Assembly: GCA_009377835.1 (NCBI GenBank)
Contig: WHTG01000011.1
Location: 1 to 33,018, forward strand
Origin: Nitriliruptorales bacterium
GTDB lineage: Bacteria; Actinomycetota; Nitriliruptoria; Euzebyales; Egibacteraceae
Reading direction: 5' to 3'
DNA: 33,018 nucleotides
Positions 26,480-33,018 of the stretch are shown here, in pieces; position 1 is the first letter of the stretch; the number at the start of each line of letters is the position of its first letter. Below the pieces are notes generated by a model. It was not told where the DNA came from, made no database searches, and saw only the letters and a program-made list of their open reading frames with translations. The translations under genes and the position numbers were made by a program.

Positions 26480-26590
26480 TCAGCGGCCGCGCAGCGCCCA
26501 GGCGGCGCCCAGCAGCAGAAATCCTCCGGCTTCTAGCAGCAGGAGAATCAGCGACCCGGGGATCGCCGCGGCAAGGTTGGTCGGTTTCAC
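26480..26590 (-). CDS. possible 36-residue single-helix membrane peptide before purN
   Basis: A short reading frame from GTG 26590 codes for a peptide starting MKPTNLAAAI, with one hydrophobic stretch (about residues 9-32, including LILLLLEAGG) and a basic end ALRGR. The layout, helix then positive tail, is that of a small membrane peptide. Its stop is three bases before the purN ATG. No ribosome site is seen for the GTG, so it may be leaderless or not made at all. Evidence is position and composition only. Confidence 0.4.
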   Translation of the reverse strand: MKPTNLAAAIPGSLILLLLEAGGFLLLGAAWALRGR

Positions 26591-26677
26591 GGCAGCCGAA
26601 CGGTGGGATTCTTGCGCACAGCGCGGTGCCTGAGCATGCATGGCCACGCCCGCTGGGACAAATCGGGAAGCCCGGCA

Positions 26678-26706
26678 TTGTCAAGACACCACCGGTCGAG
26701 AACACT
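26678..26706 (+). promoter_or_regulatory. candidate leaderless promoter of the hemolysin III-like gene
   Basis: TTGTCA (26678-26683), 17 bases, then AACACT (26701-26706) and six bases to the ATG. The spacing fits a leaderless transcript. The overlapping minus strand reads TTGACA (26684-26679), a possible -35 for the purN side, without a good -10. Confidence 0.42.
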
Positions 26707-26712
26707 GGAGAG

Positions 26713-27390
26713 ATGTTGCCCACGCACCGCACGGCCGTCGTCCGCAACGACGGCCGCCCGTTGCTGCGCGGCTGGCTCCACGCCGCGATGGCACCGATGA
26801 CGATCGCCGGGACCTTTGTCCTGTGGAACGCTGCGGGCCCCAGTCCGCTCAAGCGCGCGTCCGTCGCGGTGTTCGGGGCATGCATGACAGGCCTGTACAC
26901 CACCAGCTCCCTGTACCACCTCGCCCCGTGGACAGAACGCGGACGTTACATCATGTCCCGCTGCGACGTGGCGATGATTCAGCTGTTCATCGCGGCCACG
27001 TTCACGCCGGTCGCGCTGCACGCGCTGAGCGGCCCGTGGCGCGTGTGGAGCCTGATCGTCGCGTGGGCGATCGCCCTCACCGGCGCCGTGGTATCGGCGT
27101 CGCCGGTCAATGCCCCGCGGTGGCTGGCCACCGCAGGCTACATCGGGATGGGATGGCTCAGCGTCATACCGCTGACGCGCGTCATCACGGCACTGCCGTG
27201 GGAGGGCACGGGGCTCATCGTTCTCGGCGGGATCCTGTACACGGTTGGCGCCATCGTGTATGCGCGCAGACGCCCGGACCCGCTGCCGACCTGGTTCGGC
27301 TACCACGAGATCTTCCACCTGTTCGTGGTCGCCGCGAGCATCTGCCACTACCTGGCGATCTGGCGCTACGTGCTCCCACTGGCCACCTGA
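26713..27390 (+). CDS. hemolysin III/PAQR-family membrane protein
   Basis: A 225-residue, seven-helix membrane protein of the HlyIII family, related to PAQR receptors; bacterial roles are poorly known. The family zinc-site residues are present: H69 (SSLYHL), D85 (SRCDVAMI), and H198 and H202 (GYHEIFH). ATG 26713 has GGAG only two bases upstream, too close for normal initiation, while a -10-like box sits six bases before it; a TTG directly after the ATG is a less likely start. It diverges from the purN unit and is convergent with sucD. Confidence 0.9.
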   Translation: MLPTHRTAVVRNDGRPLLRGWLHAAMAPMTIAGTFVLWNAAGPSPLKRASVAVFGACMTGLYTTSSLYHLAPWTERGRYIMSRCDVAMIQLFIAATFTPVALHALSGPWRVWSLIVAWAIALTGAVVSASPVNAPRWLATAGYIGMGWLSVIPLTRVITALPWEGTGLIVLGGILYTVGAIVYARRRPDPLPTWFGYHEIFHLFVVAASICHYLAIWRYVLPLAT

Positions 27391-27411
27391 CTCCCCACGG
27401 CTGACGCACGA

Positions 27412-27445
27412 GCCCGGCGTCGAGAATTGGTCCGACGCATAGGGC
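27412..27445. terminator. inverted repeat between convergent hlyIII-like gene and sucD
   Basis: A stem of GCGTCG/CGACGC (27417-27422 and 27433-27438) with a 10-base loop extends through a small bulge to GCCC/GGGC. It lies in the 70-base convergent gap and could end transcripts from both sides. No T-run. Confidence 0.42.
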
Positions 27446-27460
27446 CCTCGGGCGGCAGCG

Positions 27461-28381
27461 CTACGACTGCTCGAGGCGCTGGATCATCAACTCGGCGGTC
27501 TCGGTGGGGTTTGTGCCGACGGATATGCCCATGCCTTCCAGGGCATCCTTCTTGTCGGCCGCCGTCTCGCCGCCCTCGCTGCCTTCCTTGACGATGGCCC
27601 CCGCGTGACCCATCTGCTTGCCGGGCGGTGCGGTGAAACCGGCGACGTAGGCGACAACAGGGGTGTCGGGGATGTTGGCCTGGATCCACTCGCCCACGCG
27701 CTGCTCCTCGGTGCCGCCGATCTCGCCGACGAAGACGATTGCGTCGGTCTCCGGGTCGTTGGCGAACTCCGGAATCACGTCGAGGAAGTCGGTGCCGATG
27801 ATGGGGTCCCCTCCGATGCCGACGCACGTCGAGATACCGATCCCCGCCAGGTTCAGCTCGTGCATGATCTGGTACGTCAGGGTGCCCGAGCGGCTGACGA
27901 GGCCGACGTTTCCGGGCTTGGTGATCTCGCTGGGGATGATGCCGACGTTTGCCTTTCCTGGGGAGATGACGCCGGGGCAGTTCGGCCCGATCAGGACCGG
28001 GCGGCCGTCACGCAGGAAGGTCCCATCAGCCTGCCGCGGGTACAGCGTGTTGTAGACCACGGCCATGTCGTGCGCCGGGACGCCCTCGGTGATGCACACG
28101 ATGGTCTGCACGCCCGCGTCGGAGGCCTCGAGAATCGCGTCCCTGGTGAAGGGCGCGGGAACCATGATCATCGAGGTGGTCGCGCCTTCGGATTCAACAG
28201 CCTCCGCGACCGAGGTGTAGACCGGAAGGTCGAGATCCTCCCAGGTGGAGCCGCCCTTCTTCGGGTGCACACCCGCGACGACTTTCGTGCCGTACTGCTG
28301 GTTGCGCCGTGCGTGGAAGGTCCCCTGGCTGCCGATGCCCTGGACGACCACGCGGCTGTCGGCGTCGATGAAGATGCTCAC
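27461..28381 (-). CDS. sucD: succinyl-CoA synthetase alpha subunit
   Basis: A 306-residue alpha subunit of the enzyme that couples succinyl-CoA and succinate to ATP or GTP. The N-terminal CoA-binding Rossmann domain has [13 protein letters not shown], and the phosphohistidine is H259 in [24 protein letters not shown] is a further signature. GTG 28381 overlaps the sucC stop (GTGA), so the two chains are made in step. It ends the unit begun by the mutase B12 chain. Confidence 0.96.
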   Translation of the reverse strand: MSIFIDADSRVVVQGIGSQGTFHARRNQQYGTKVVAGVHPKKGGSTWEDLDLPVYTSVAEAVESEGATTSMIMVPAPFTRDAILEASDAGVQTIVCITEGVPAHDMAVVYNTLYPRQADGTFLRDGRPVLIGPNCPGVISPGKANVGIIPSEITKPGNVGLVSRSGTLTYQIMHELNLAGIGISTCVGIGGDPIIGTDFLDVIPEFANDPETDAIVFVGEIGGTEEQRVGEWIQANIPDTPVVAYVAGFTAPPGKQMGHAGAIVKEGSEGGETAADKKDALEGMGISVGTNPTETAELMIQRLEQS

Positions 28382-29568
28382 TGGGTGGTCTCCTGCGTCG
28401 TCTCGTCGCTGTAGGTGCGGCCGCCGTCAGCCAGTGCAACGGCCTTCTCGGCGGCCGCGACCATCTTCGCCGCCGTCTCGATGTTGGGATGGCCCGCGTC
28501 CGACAGGATGCGCCGCCCTTCGTCCGCGTTGGTTCCGTCGAGCCGTACGACCAGGGTCTGGTGCAGTTCGCCGATCTGATCCAGTGCCCCGAGGACCCCG
28601 CGGGCCACATCGTCGCAGCGGGTGATCCCACCGAAGATGTTGATGAGCATGACTTTCACATCGGCGTCGCTCAGCACGAAGGCGATGCCCTCGGCCATGC
28701 TCTCCGCGCTCGCCCCACCTCCGGCGTCGAGGAAGTTCGCGGGGCTCCCGCCGGCCTGGTGGACGACGTCAAGGGTGGACATCACGAGTCCGGCACCATT
28801 GCCCATCACGCCGATGTCACCGTCGAGCTTCACGTACTGCAGCCCTTTGGCCTTCGCCCTGGCCTCCATGTCGCCGCCGCCACCCGGCTGCTCGAGCTCG
28901 GCGTACTCCGGGTGGCGGAACATGGCGTTGTTGTCCAGCGACACCTTGGAGTCCAGCGCGATGACGTCGCCCGCGGGTGTCGAGATCAGCGGGTTGACCT
29001 CGAACAGCGTGGCGTCGGCGTCCACGAATCCCCGAGCCAGCTTGGCCAGTAGGTCGGACGCGCCCTCGAGCGCGCGACCTTCGAACCCCACGCTGCTGAG
29101 GATGGAACGCGCCCCCTCGTGGTCGATCCCGGCCGTCGGGTCGATGTCGACCTTTGCCACCTTCTCAGGGTGGGTCCGATTGGTCTCCTCGATCTCCACC
29201 CCGCCTTCGACCGACGCGATGATCTTGTAACCCTTCGACACCCGGTCGTGAAGGATCGAGAGGTAGTACTCATCGGCGATGTCGCTGGCCGGCTCGACGA
29301 GAACGCGGTCCACGACGTGCCCTTTGATGTCGAGGCCGAGGATGCGTTCGGCGTTCTCCCGCGCGTCGGCCGGTGTCTTGCAGAACTTGACACCGCCGGC
29401 CTTCCCGCGTCCGCCGGTCAGGACCTGCGCCTTCACCATCACCGGCACGCCGAAGGTGTCCGCAAGTCGCTGGGCCTCGTCTGCGGTCTTGGCGATCTCC
29501 CCCTGCGGTGTCGTCGGAATGCCGTGTCTGCGGAACAGTTCCTTGCCCTGGTACTCCATCAGATCCAT
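28378..29568 (-). CDS. sucC: succinyl-CoA synthetase beta subunit
   Basis: A 396-residue ATP-grasp beta subunit. Signatures seen: MEYQGKELFRRHGIP at the start, VKAQVLTGGRGKAGGVK, FEVNPLI, and NIFGGITRCDDVA near the phosphate-transfer region. Length is normal. ATG 29568 has GGAGGG about nine bases upstream. It lies 59 bases after the B12-binding mutase chain and overlaps sucD, so mutase chain, sucC and sucD probably share one transcript, joining the step that makes succinyl-CoA with the one that uses it. Confidence 0.96.
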   Translation of the reverse strand: MDLMEYQGKELFRRHGIPTTPQGEIAKTADEAQRLADTFGVPVMVKAQVLTGGRGKAGGVKFCKTPADARENAERILGLDIKGHVVDRVLVEPASDIADEYYLSILHDRVSKGYKIIASVEGGVEIEETNRTHPEKVAKVDIDPTAGIDHEGARSILSSVGFEGRALEGASDLLAKLARGFVDADATLFEVNPLISTPAGDVIALDSKVSLDNNAMFRHPEYAELEQPGGGGDMEARAKAKGLQYVKLDGDIGVMGNGAGLVMSTLDVVHQAGGSPANFLDAGGGASAESMAEGIAFVLSDADVKVMLINIFGGITRCDDVARGVLGALDQIGELHQTLVVRLDGTNADEGRRILSDAGHPNIETAAKMVAAAEKAVALADGGRTYSDETTQETTQ

Positions 29569-29627
29569 GTGGTCATCCCTCCGGGATGTGCTGCGGCCTC
29601 TGGTCGCGAGTCATGAAGCTCGGTGGT

Positions 29628-30023
29628 CTAGTCGCGGGGATTAACGTTCGCCTTGACCCAGTCGACGATCTCTGTGGTGCGGGCGCCTGGCGTGAAGACT
29701 TCGGCCACGCCGCGCCCGCGCAGTTCGGCGATGTCCTGCTTGGGCACGATGCCGCCGCCGAACACGACGATGTCCGACGCATCGCGCTCCCTGAGCAACT
29801 CGACGACACGGGGAAACAACGTCATGTGCGCACCGGACAGCACGGACAGCCCGATCGCCTGCACGTCCTCCTGCAACGCCGCCTCGACGATCTGCTCGGG
29901 AGTCTGGTGCAGCCCGCTGTAGACGACTTCGACCCCACCGTCGCGCAAGGCGCGCGCCACGATCTTCGCGCCTCGGTCGTGGCCGTCCAGCCCGGGCTTG
30001 GCGATCAGCACGCGGATGGGCAA
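29628..30023 (-). CDS. methylmalonyl-CoA mutase B12-binding (C-terminal) chain
   Basis: A 131-residue stand-alone cobalamin-binding domain. The base-off/His-on motif DxHxxG is D13, H15 and G18 ([10 protein letters not shown]); the loop SVLSGAH (60-66) and GGGIVP (89-94) hold the cobalamin tail. Length is that of separate small chains, not of a fused mutase. The TTG start at 30023 is fixed by GAGGAG seven bases upstream. Its likely partner, the alpha-type catalytic chain, is about 29 kb away at 1-793, while sucC-sucD follow directly. Confidence 0.94.
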   Translation of the reverse strand: MPIRVLIAKPGLDGHDRGAKIVARALRDGGVEVVYSGLHQTPEQIVEAALQEDVQAIGLSVLSGAHMTLFPRVVELLRERDASDIVVFGGGIVPKQDIAELRGRGVAEVFTPGARTTEIVDWVKANVNPRD

Positions 30024-30030
30024 ATTGCGA

Positions 30031-30036
30031 CTCCTC
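30031..30036 (-). promoter_or_regulatory. ribosome binding site supporting the TTG start of the B12 chain
   Basis: GAGGAG on the minus strand, seven bases before TTG 30023; there is no ATG or GTG at a sensible place that keeps the DxHxxG domain intact. Confidence 0.65.
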
Positions 30037-30163
30037 GTCGGGTGGGGCCACACTGCCGACGCACTGCGCTGGCGGTGGCGGGAAAGTCGGGCGCGAGCAT
30101 AGAACACGGCCGTACATCAAGGTTCCGGGCGGTCAAGACCCGGCTGACGAACGAAGGAGCGAG

Positions 30164-30691
30164 GTGACCGGCCCCGACTTCGGTCCCGGTGGTTACCTGC
30201 CGCCGAAGGCGGCCAAGCGCGCGCGCAAGATCGTCCTGCGCGAGCAGATGGGAAGGGGGTGGCCACTTGCGGCGGTGGCGGCCGCCGTCGTCGTCGCTGT
30301 CACCGGCGTGGTCTTCCTGCGTGTCTGGAACAGTCCCCCCCGAGCCCCCTTCGTCGCCGTCGGCGACGTCGCGGACGTCGACCCGTCGGGAGCGGCGGTT
30401 CTGGACGCCGAGGGGGCCGGCGCCATCGTCATTCGTGCCGGCGGCGCGATTCGGGCGTTCCGCCTCGACAGGGAAGGGACCGCGTGGTGCCCGCAGTCGA
30501 GTCGGCTCGAGACGGACGACGCTGCGTGGACACGCGACGGTCGAGTGGTCTTCGGCGGTGAGGACTCACTGACCCCGCTGCGCAGCGTGGTGTTCGACGG
30601 CGTGGTCTATGTCGATCCCACCTCCGCGGCCGAGCCACCCCCGCCGGCACCCCGCGGCGCACCGCCTGTCTGCGGGGGCCGCAGCAGGTAG
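30164..30691 (+). CDS. membrane-anchored protein resembling a Rieske fold without cluster ligands
   Basis: A 175-residue protein with a basic cytoplasmic start containing YLPPKAAKRARKIVLREQMG, one helix (about 34-54) and an outer domain. The domain ends in strands reading WTRDGRVVFGGEDSLTPLRS and FDGVVYVDPTS, much like the C-terminal strands of Rieske proteins (DGxVVxGP, PL, GxVYVDP). The paired CxH and CxxH motifs needed to bind a [2Fe-2S] cluster are missing; only C109 (WCPQSS) and C170 remain. A Pro-rich tail follows. GGAGCGAG precedes GTG 30164. Family assignment is inference. Confidence 0.75.
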   Translation: MTGPDFGPGGYLPPKAAKRARKIVLREQMGRGWPLAAVAAAVVVAVTGVVFLRVWNSPPRAPFVAVGDVADVDPSGAAVLDAEGAGAIVIRAGGAIRAFRLDREGTAWCPQSSRLETDDAAWTRDGRVVFGGEDSLTPLRSVVFDGVVYVDPTSAAEPPPPAPRGAPPVCGGRSR

Positions 30692-30713
30692 GACCCAAGG
30701 GGCGGTGGGAACC

Positions 30714-32966
30714 TTACGCGCGCTGCAGCGGCGCGTACGCCAGCGCCAGACGCTTCGTGCCGTACTCGTCGAAGCGGACCAGGACCTCCTCGCGCCCGGA
30801 CGTCCCCGTCAGCTCGAGGATTCGGCCCGGACCGAACGTCGGGTGGACGATGCGATCCCCGATGTCGAAGTCCGCACTCGTACCGGCATCGCGGGGACCG
30901 TACTGCGACCGAACGCCAACACGGTCGACGGCGCGCCTGCTCGGCCCGCCGCGGTCCGAGCGGTCCTCGACAAGATCCTTCGGGACCTCACGCAGGAACC
31001 TCGAAGGCGGGTTCGCGTTGGTACCCCCGAACAGTGAGCGGCTCCACGCGCACGTGAGATACAGCCGCTGCTCCGCGCGCGTCATCGCGACGTAGCACAA
31101 CCGCCGTTCCTCCTCCATCTCGTCCGGGTCGCCGAGTGAGCGGTGGTGCGGGAAAACCCCGTCCTCCATGCCGACGACGAACACGACCGGGAACTCCAGG
31201 CCCTTCGCGTTGTGCATGGTCATGAGAGTGACCTTGGACTGGTCGTCCGCCAGCTGGTCGGCGTCGCTGACCAGAGAGACGCGCTCGAGGAACTCACCAA
31301 GCGTGGCGTCCGGCTGCAGTTCGGCGAAGTCGTCCGCCACGCCGGCGAGTTCGCGCACGTTCTCGGCGCGTCCCAGAGCCTCGACGGTCCGCTCTGCCTC
31401 CAGTTCGGCGAGATACCCGGTGCGCTCCCACGTCAGCTCGACGACGCGGTGCAGCGACGGCTGGTCCTCCACGACGACCGTGCGCAGGTTGTCGACGACG
31501 GTGACGAAGTCCCGCACGGCACCGATGGCGCGGGCGCTGAGCAGATGGTTCTCCTCGACCCGCCGGCACGCCTCCATGAAGCTGACGCGCTCACGGCCGG
31601 CGAACAGATCCAGCGCCTCCTCGGTCTTCGCACCGATCCCGCGCCGCGGCACGTTGAGGATCCGCTTCGCCGCGATGTCGTCGGTCGGGTTCACCAGCAC
31701 CTGGAGGTAGGCGAGGATGTCCTTGATCTCCTTGCGCTCGTAGAAGCGCGTCCCGCCGATGATCTGGTACGGCATGCCGAGGCGGATGAGTACTTCCTCC
31801 AGCACGCGCGACTGGGCATTGGTCCGGTAGAAGACCGCGATGTCGCCGTAGCGCATCCGGTGCTGATCGGCGAGCCGGTCGACCTCCTCGGCGATGAACG
31901 CCGCCTCGTCGTGCTCGTTGTCCGCCGTGTAGCGGACGACCTTCACACCATGGCCGGCGTCGGTCCACAGGTGCTTGTCGAGCTGGCGCGCGTTGTTGGC
32001 GATGACCGCATTGGCCGCGTCGAGGATGTTCTGCGTCGACCGGTAGTTGCGATCCAGCACGATCCGCGTAGCGTCTGGGAAGTCCTTCTCGAACTCCAGG
32101 ATGTTGCGGATGTCCGCGCCTCTGAAGCGGTAGATGGACTGTGCGTCGTCGCCGACGACGGCGATGTTGCGATGCTCCTCGGCGAGCAGCACGACCATCT
32201 GATACTGCGCGCGGTTCGTGTCCTGCCATTCGTCGACGAGCACGTGGCGGAACTGGTTGCGGTAGCGCTCGAGCACGTCGTCGAACAGCTGGAAGACCTC
32301 GACCGTCTTGACCAGCAGGTCGTCGAAGTCGAATGCGCTCGCCCGGTGCAGGCGTTCCTGATACATCCGGTAGACCTCGGCGACCTGCTTGTCGAACCAC
32401 GTGTCGGCGCGCAGGCCGTACGTGTCGAAGTCGATCAGCTCGTTCTTCGCATTCGAGATTGCGGCCGCAACGCCACGTGGGGGCACCCGCTTCGGGTCGA
32501 TGTGCAGCTCCTTGATGCACATCCCGACCAGTCGCGCCGAGTCGGCGGCGTCGTAGATCGTGAAGCTCTGCTTGTACCCCAGCCGCGGAGCCTGGGTGCG
32601 CAGCAACCGTGCGCACGCCGAGTGGAACGTGGAGACCCACATGCCGCCCCACGGCCGTGCCCTCACCACGCCGTTTTCGTCGCGATCCAACCCCACGAGC
32701 CGGTCGCCGACCAGCCGGCCGACCCGGTCCTTCATCTCGGAGGCGGCCTTGTTGGTGAAGGTGATCGCCAGGATTTCCTGGGGGTGGACACTGCGCTCCC
32801 GGACGAGATGCGCGATGCGGTGCGTGAGCACGCGCGTCTTGCCCGAGCCGGCGCCGGCGACGATCAGCAGGGGCCCCTCGTCGTGCAGGACGGCGGACCG
32901 TTGCTCGGGGTTCAGCCCCTCGAGCAGCGGTGATTCCACCGCCGGTGGGGCGGGCGAGTCGGGCAT
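30714..32966 (-). CDS. UvrD/PcrA-type DNA helicase with C-terminal Tudor-like domain
   Basis: A 750-residue superfamily 1A 3'-5' helicase for repair and for clearing stalled complexes. Q-motif LNPEQRSAV, Walker A AGAGSGKTRVL (37-47), Ia FTNKAASEM, motif II DEWQDTN (usually DEYQDTN), motif III VVGDDAQSIYRFRG, IV LDRNYRST, V TMHNAKGLEFP and VI YVAMTRAEQRLYL. The last 55 residues (IGDRIVHPTFGPGRI onward) match the Tudor-like domain with which PcrA/UvrD binds RNA polymerase. It is about the usual length. ATG 32966 has no ribosome site but a -10 box six bases upstream, suggesting a leaderless message. It is convergent with the Rieske-like gene. Confidence 0.96.
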   Translation of the reverse strand: MPDSPAPPAVESPLLEGLNPEQRSAVLHDEGPLLIVAGAGSGKTRVLTHRIAHLVRERSVHPQEILAITFTNKAASEMKDRVGRLVGDRLVGLDRDENGVVRARPWGGMWVSTFHSACARLLRTQAPRLGYKQSFTIYDAADSARLVGMCIKELHIDPKRVPPRGVAAAISNAKNELIDFDTYGLRADTWFDKQVAEVYRMYQERLHRASAFDFDDLLVKTVEVFQLFDDVLERYRNQFRHVLVDEWQDTNRAQYQMVVLLAEEHRNIAVVGDDAQSIYRFRGADIRNILEFEKDFPDATRIVLDRNYRSTQNILDAANAVIANNARQLDKHLWTDAGHGVKVVRYTADNEHDEAAFIAEEVDRLADQHRMRYGDIAVFYRTNAQSRVLEEVLIRLGMPYQIIGGTRFYERKEIKDILAYLQVLVNPTDDIAAKRILNVPRRGIGAKTEEALDLFAGRERVSFMEACRRVEENHLLSARAIGAVRDFVTVVDNLRTVVVEDQPSLHRVVELTWERTGYLAELEAERTVEALGRAENVRELAGVADDFAELQPDATLGEFLERVSLVSDADQLADDQSKVTLMTMHNAKGLEFPVVFVVGMEDGVFPHHRSLGDPDEMEEERRLCYVAMTRAEQRLYLTCAWSRSLFGGTNANPPSRFLREVPKDLVEDRSDRGGPSRRAVDRVGVRSQYGPRDAGTSADFDIGDRIVHPTFGPGRILELTGTSGREEVLVRFDEYGTKRLALAYAPLQRA

Positions 32967-32972
32967 CAGGCG

Positions 32973-32978
32973 AGTCTA
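32973..32978 (-). promoter_or_regulatory. candidate leaderless promoter -10 for the UvrD/PcrA helicase
   Basis: TAGACT on the minus strand is exactly six bases before the ATG, with no ribosome site between or just upstream. This is the classic actinobacterial leaderless arrangement; no -35 is visible in the remaining bases. Confidence 0.48.
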
Positions 32979-33018
32979 TCGGCGGGTTGCGACCGAGCCC
33001 GGCCCGGCGACCGCCGCC

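Noticed and set aside
30024-30163. Possible cobalamin riboswitch before the B12-binding mutase chain
   Set aside because: The 140-base gap is too short and no B12-box or paired arms are visible.
31143-32933. A 596-codon open frame opposite the helicase gene
   Set aside because: Antisense shadow of all helicase motifs; no domain can be recognised in it.

Overview
The window is dense, high-GC chromosomal DNA with about 31 confident protein genes, many GTG starts and very short gaps; no stretch without a gene exceeds about 180 bases. The codon use, frequent GTG starts, 4-base stop/start overlaps, candidate leaderless promoters, Ser/Thr kinase and single-subunit b558-type succinate dehydrogenase anchor all point to an actinobacterium. 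The malate dehydrogenase is the short LDH-like type rather than the longer type of Streptomyces and Mycobacterium, which would fit a deep-branching lineage (for example Nitriliruptoria/Euzebya-like). That placement is inference, not something the sequence proves. I see no tRNA, rRNA, IS element, phage gene or CRISPR array.

Layout, left to right. 1-4271 (minus): sdhC-sdhA-sdhB followed by the catalytic chain of a two-subunit methylmalonyl-CoA mutase, cut by the window edge. 4447-5700 (plus): glutamate dehydrogenase. 5713-7832 (minus): cstA-type transporter with a coupled small Cys-Cys protein. 7926-11259 (minus): trpS, an Uup-like ABC-F ATPase and oligoribonuclease, joined by GTGA overlaps. 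11314-12245 (plus): a GNAT acetyltransferase and a small lipoprotein. 12254-14203 (minus): acetyl-CoA synthetase. 14256-19667 (minus): membrane Ser/Thr kinase, folD, mdh, a small acidic protein, an orphan solute-binding lipoprotein and a CDF-like transporter. 19711-20643 (plus): EamA exporter. 20674-21917 (minus): RibD-C-type reductase plus flavin reductase. 21997-23970 (plus): S9 prolyl-oligopeptidase-family peptidase, whose end overlaps a convergent membrane-anchored protein (23913-24314). 24345-26590 (minus): a possible 36-residue membrane peptide, purN and purH. 26713-27390 (plus): hemolysin III-like membrane protein. 27461-30023 (minus): the B12-binding chain of methylmalonyl-CoA mutase, then sucC-sucD. 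30164-30691 (plus): membrane-anchored protein that looks like a Rieske fold without cluster ligands. 30714-32966 (minus): UvrD/PcrA helicase.

How the genes fit together. Much of the window serves succinyl-CoA, C4 and acetate metabolism: mutase makes succinyl-CoA, SucCD converts it to succinate, Sdh to fumarate, Mdh handles malate/oxaloacetate, Acs activates acetate, Gdh links 2-oxoglutarate to glutamate, and CstA may import pyruvate or peptides. FolD supplies the 10-formyl-tetrahydrofolate used by PurN and PurH. Most content is housekeeping. I did not find a clear new system. The less explained items are the cstA-linked Cys-Cys protein, the solute-binding-protein/CDF pair, the cluster-less Rieske-like protein, the six-helix kinase and the distant split of the mutase genes.
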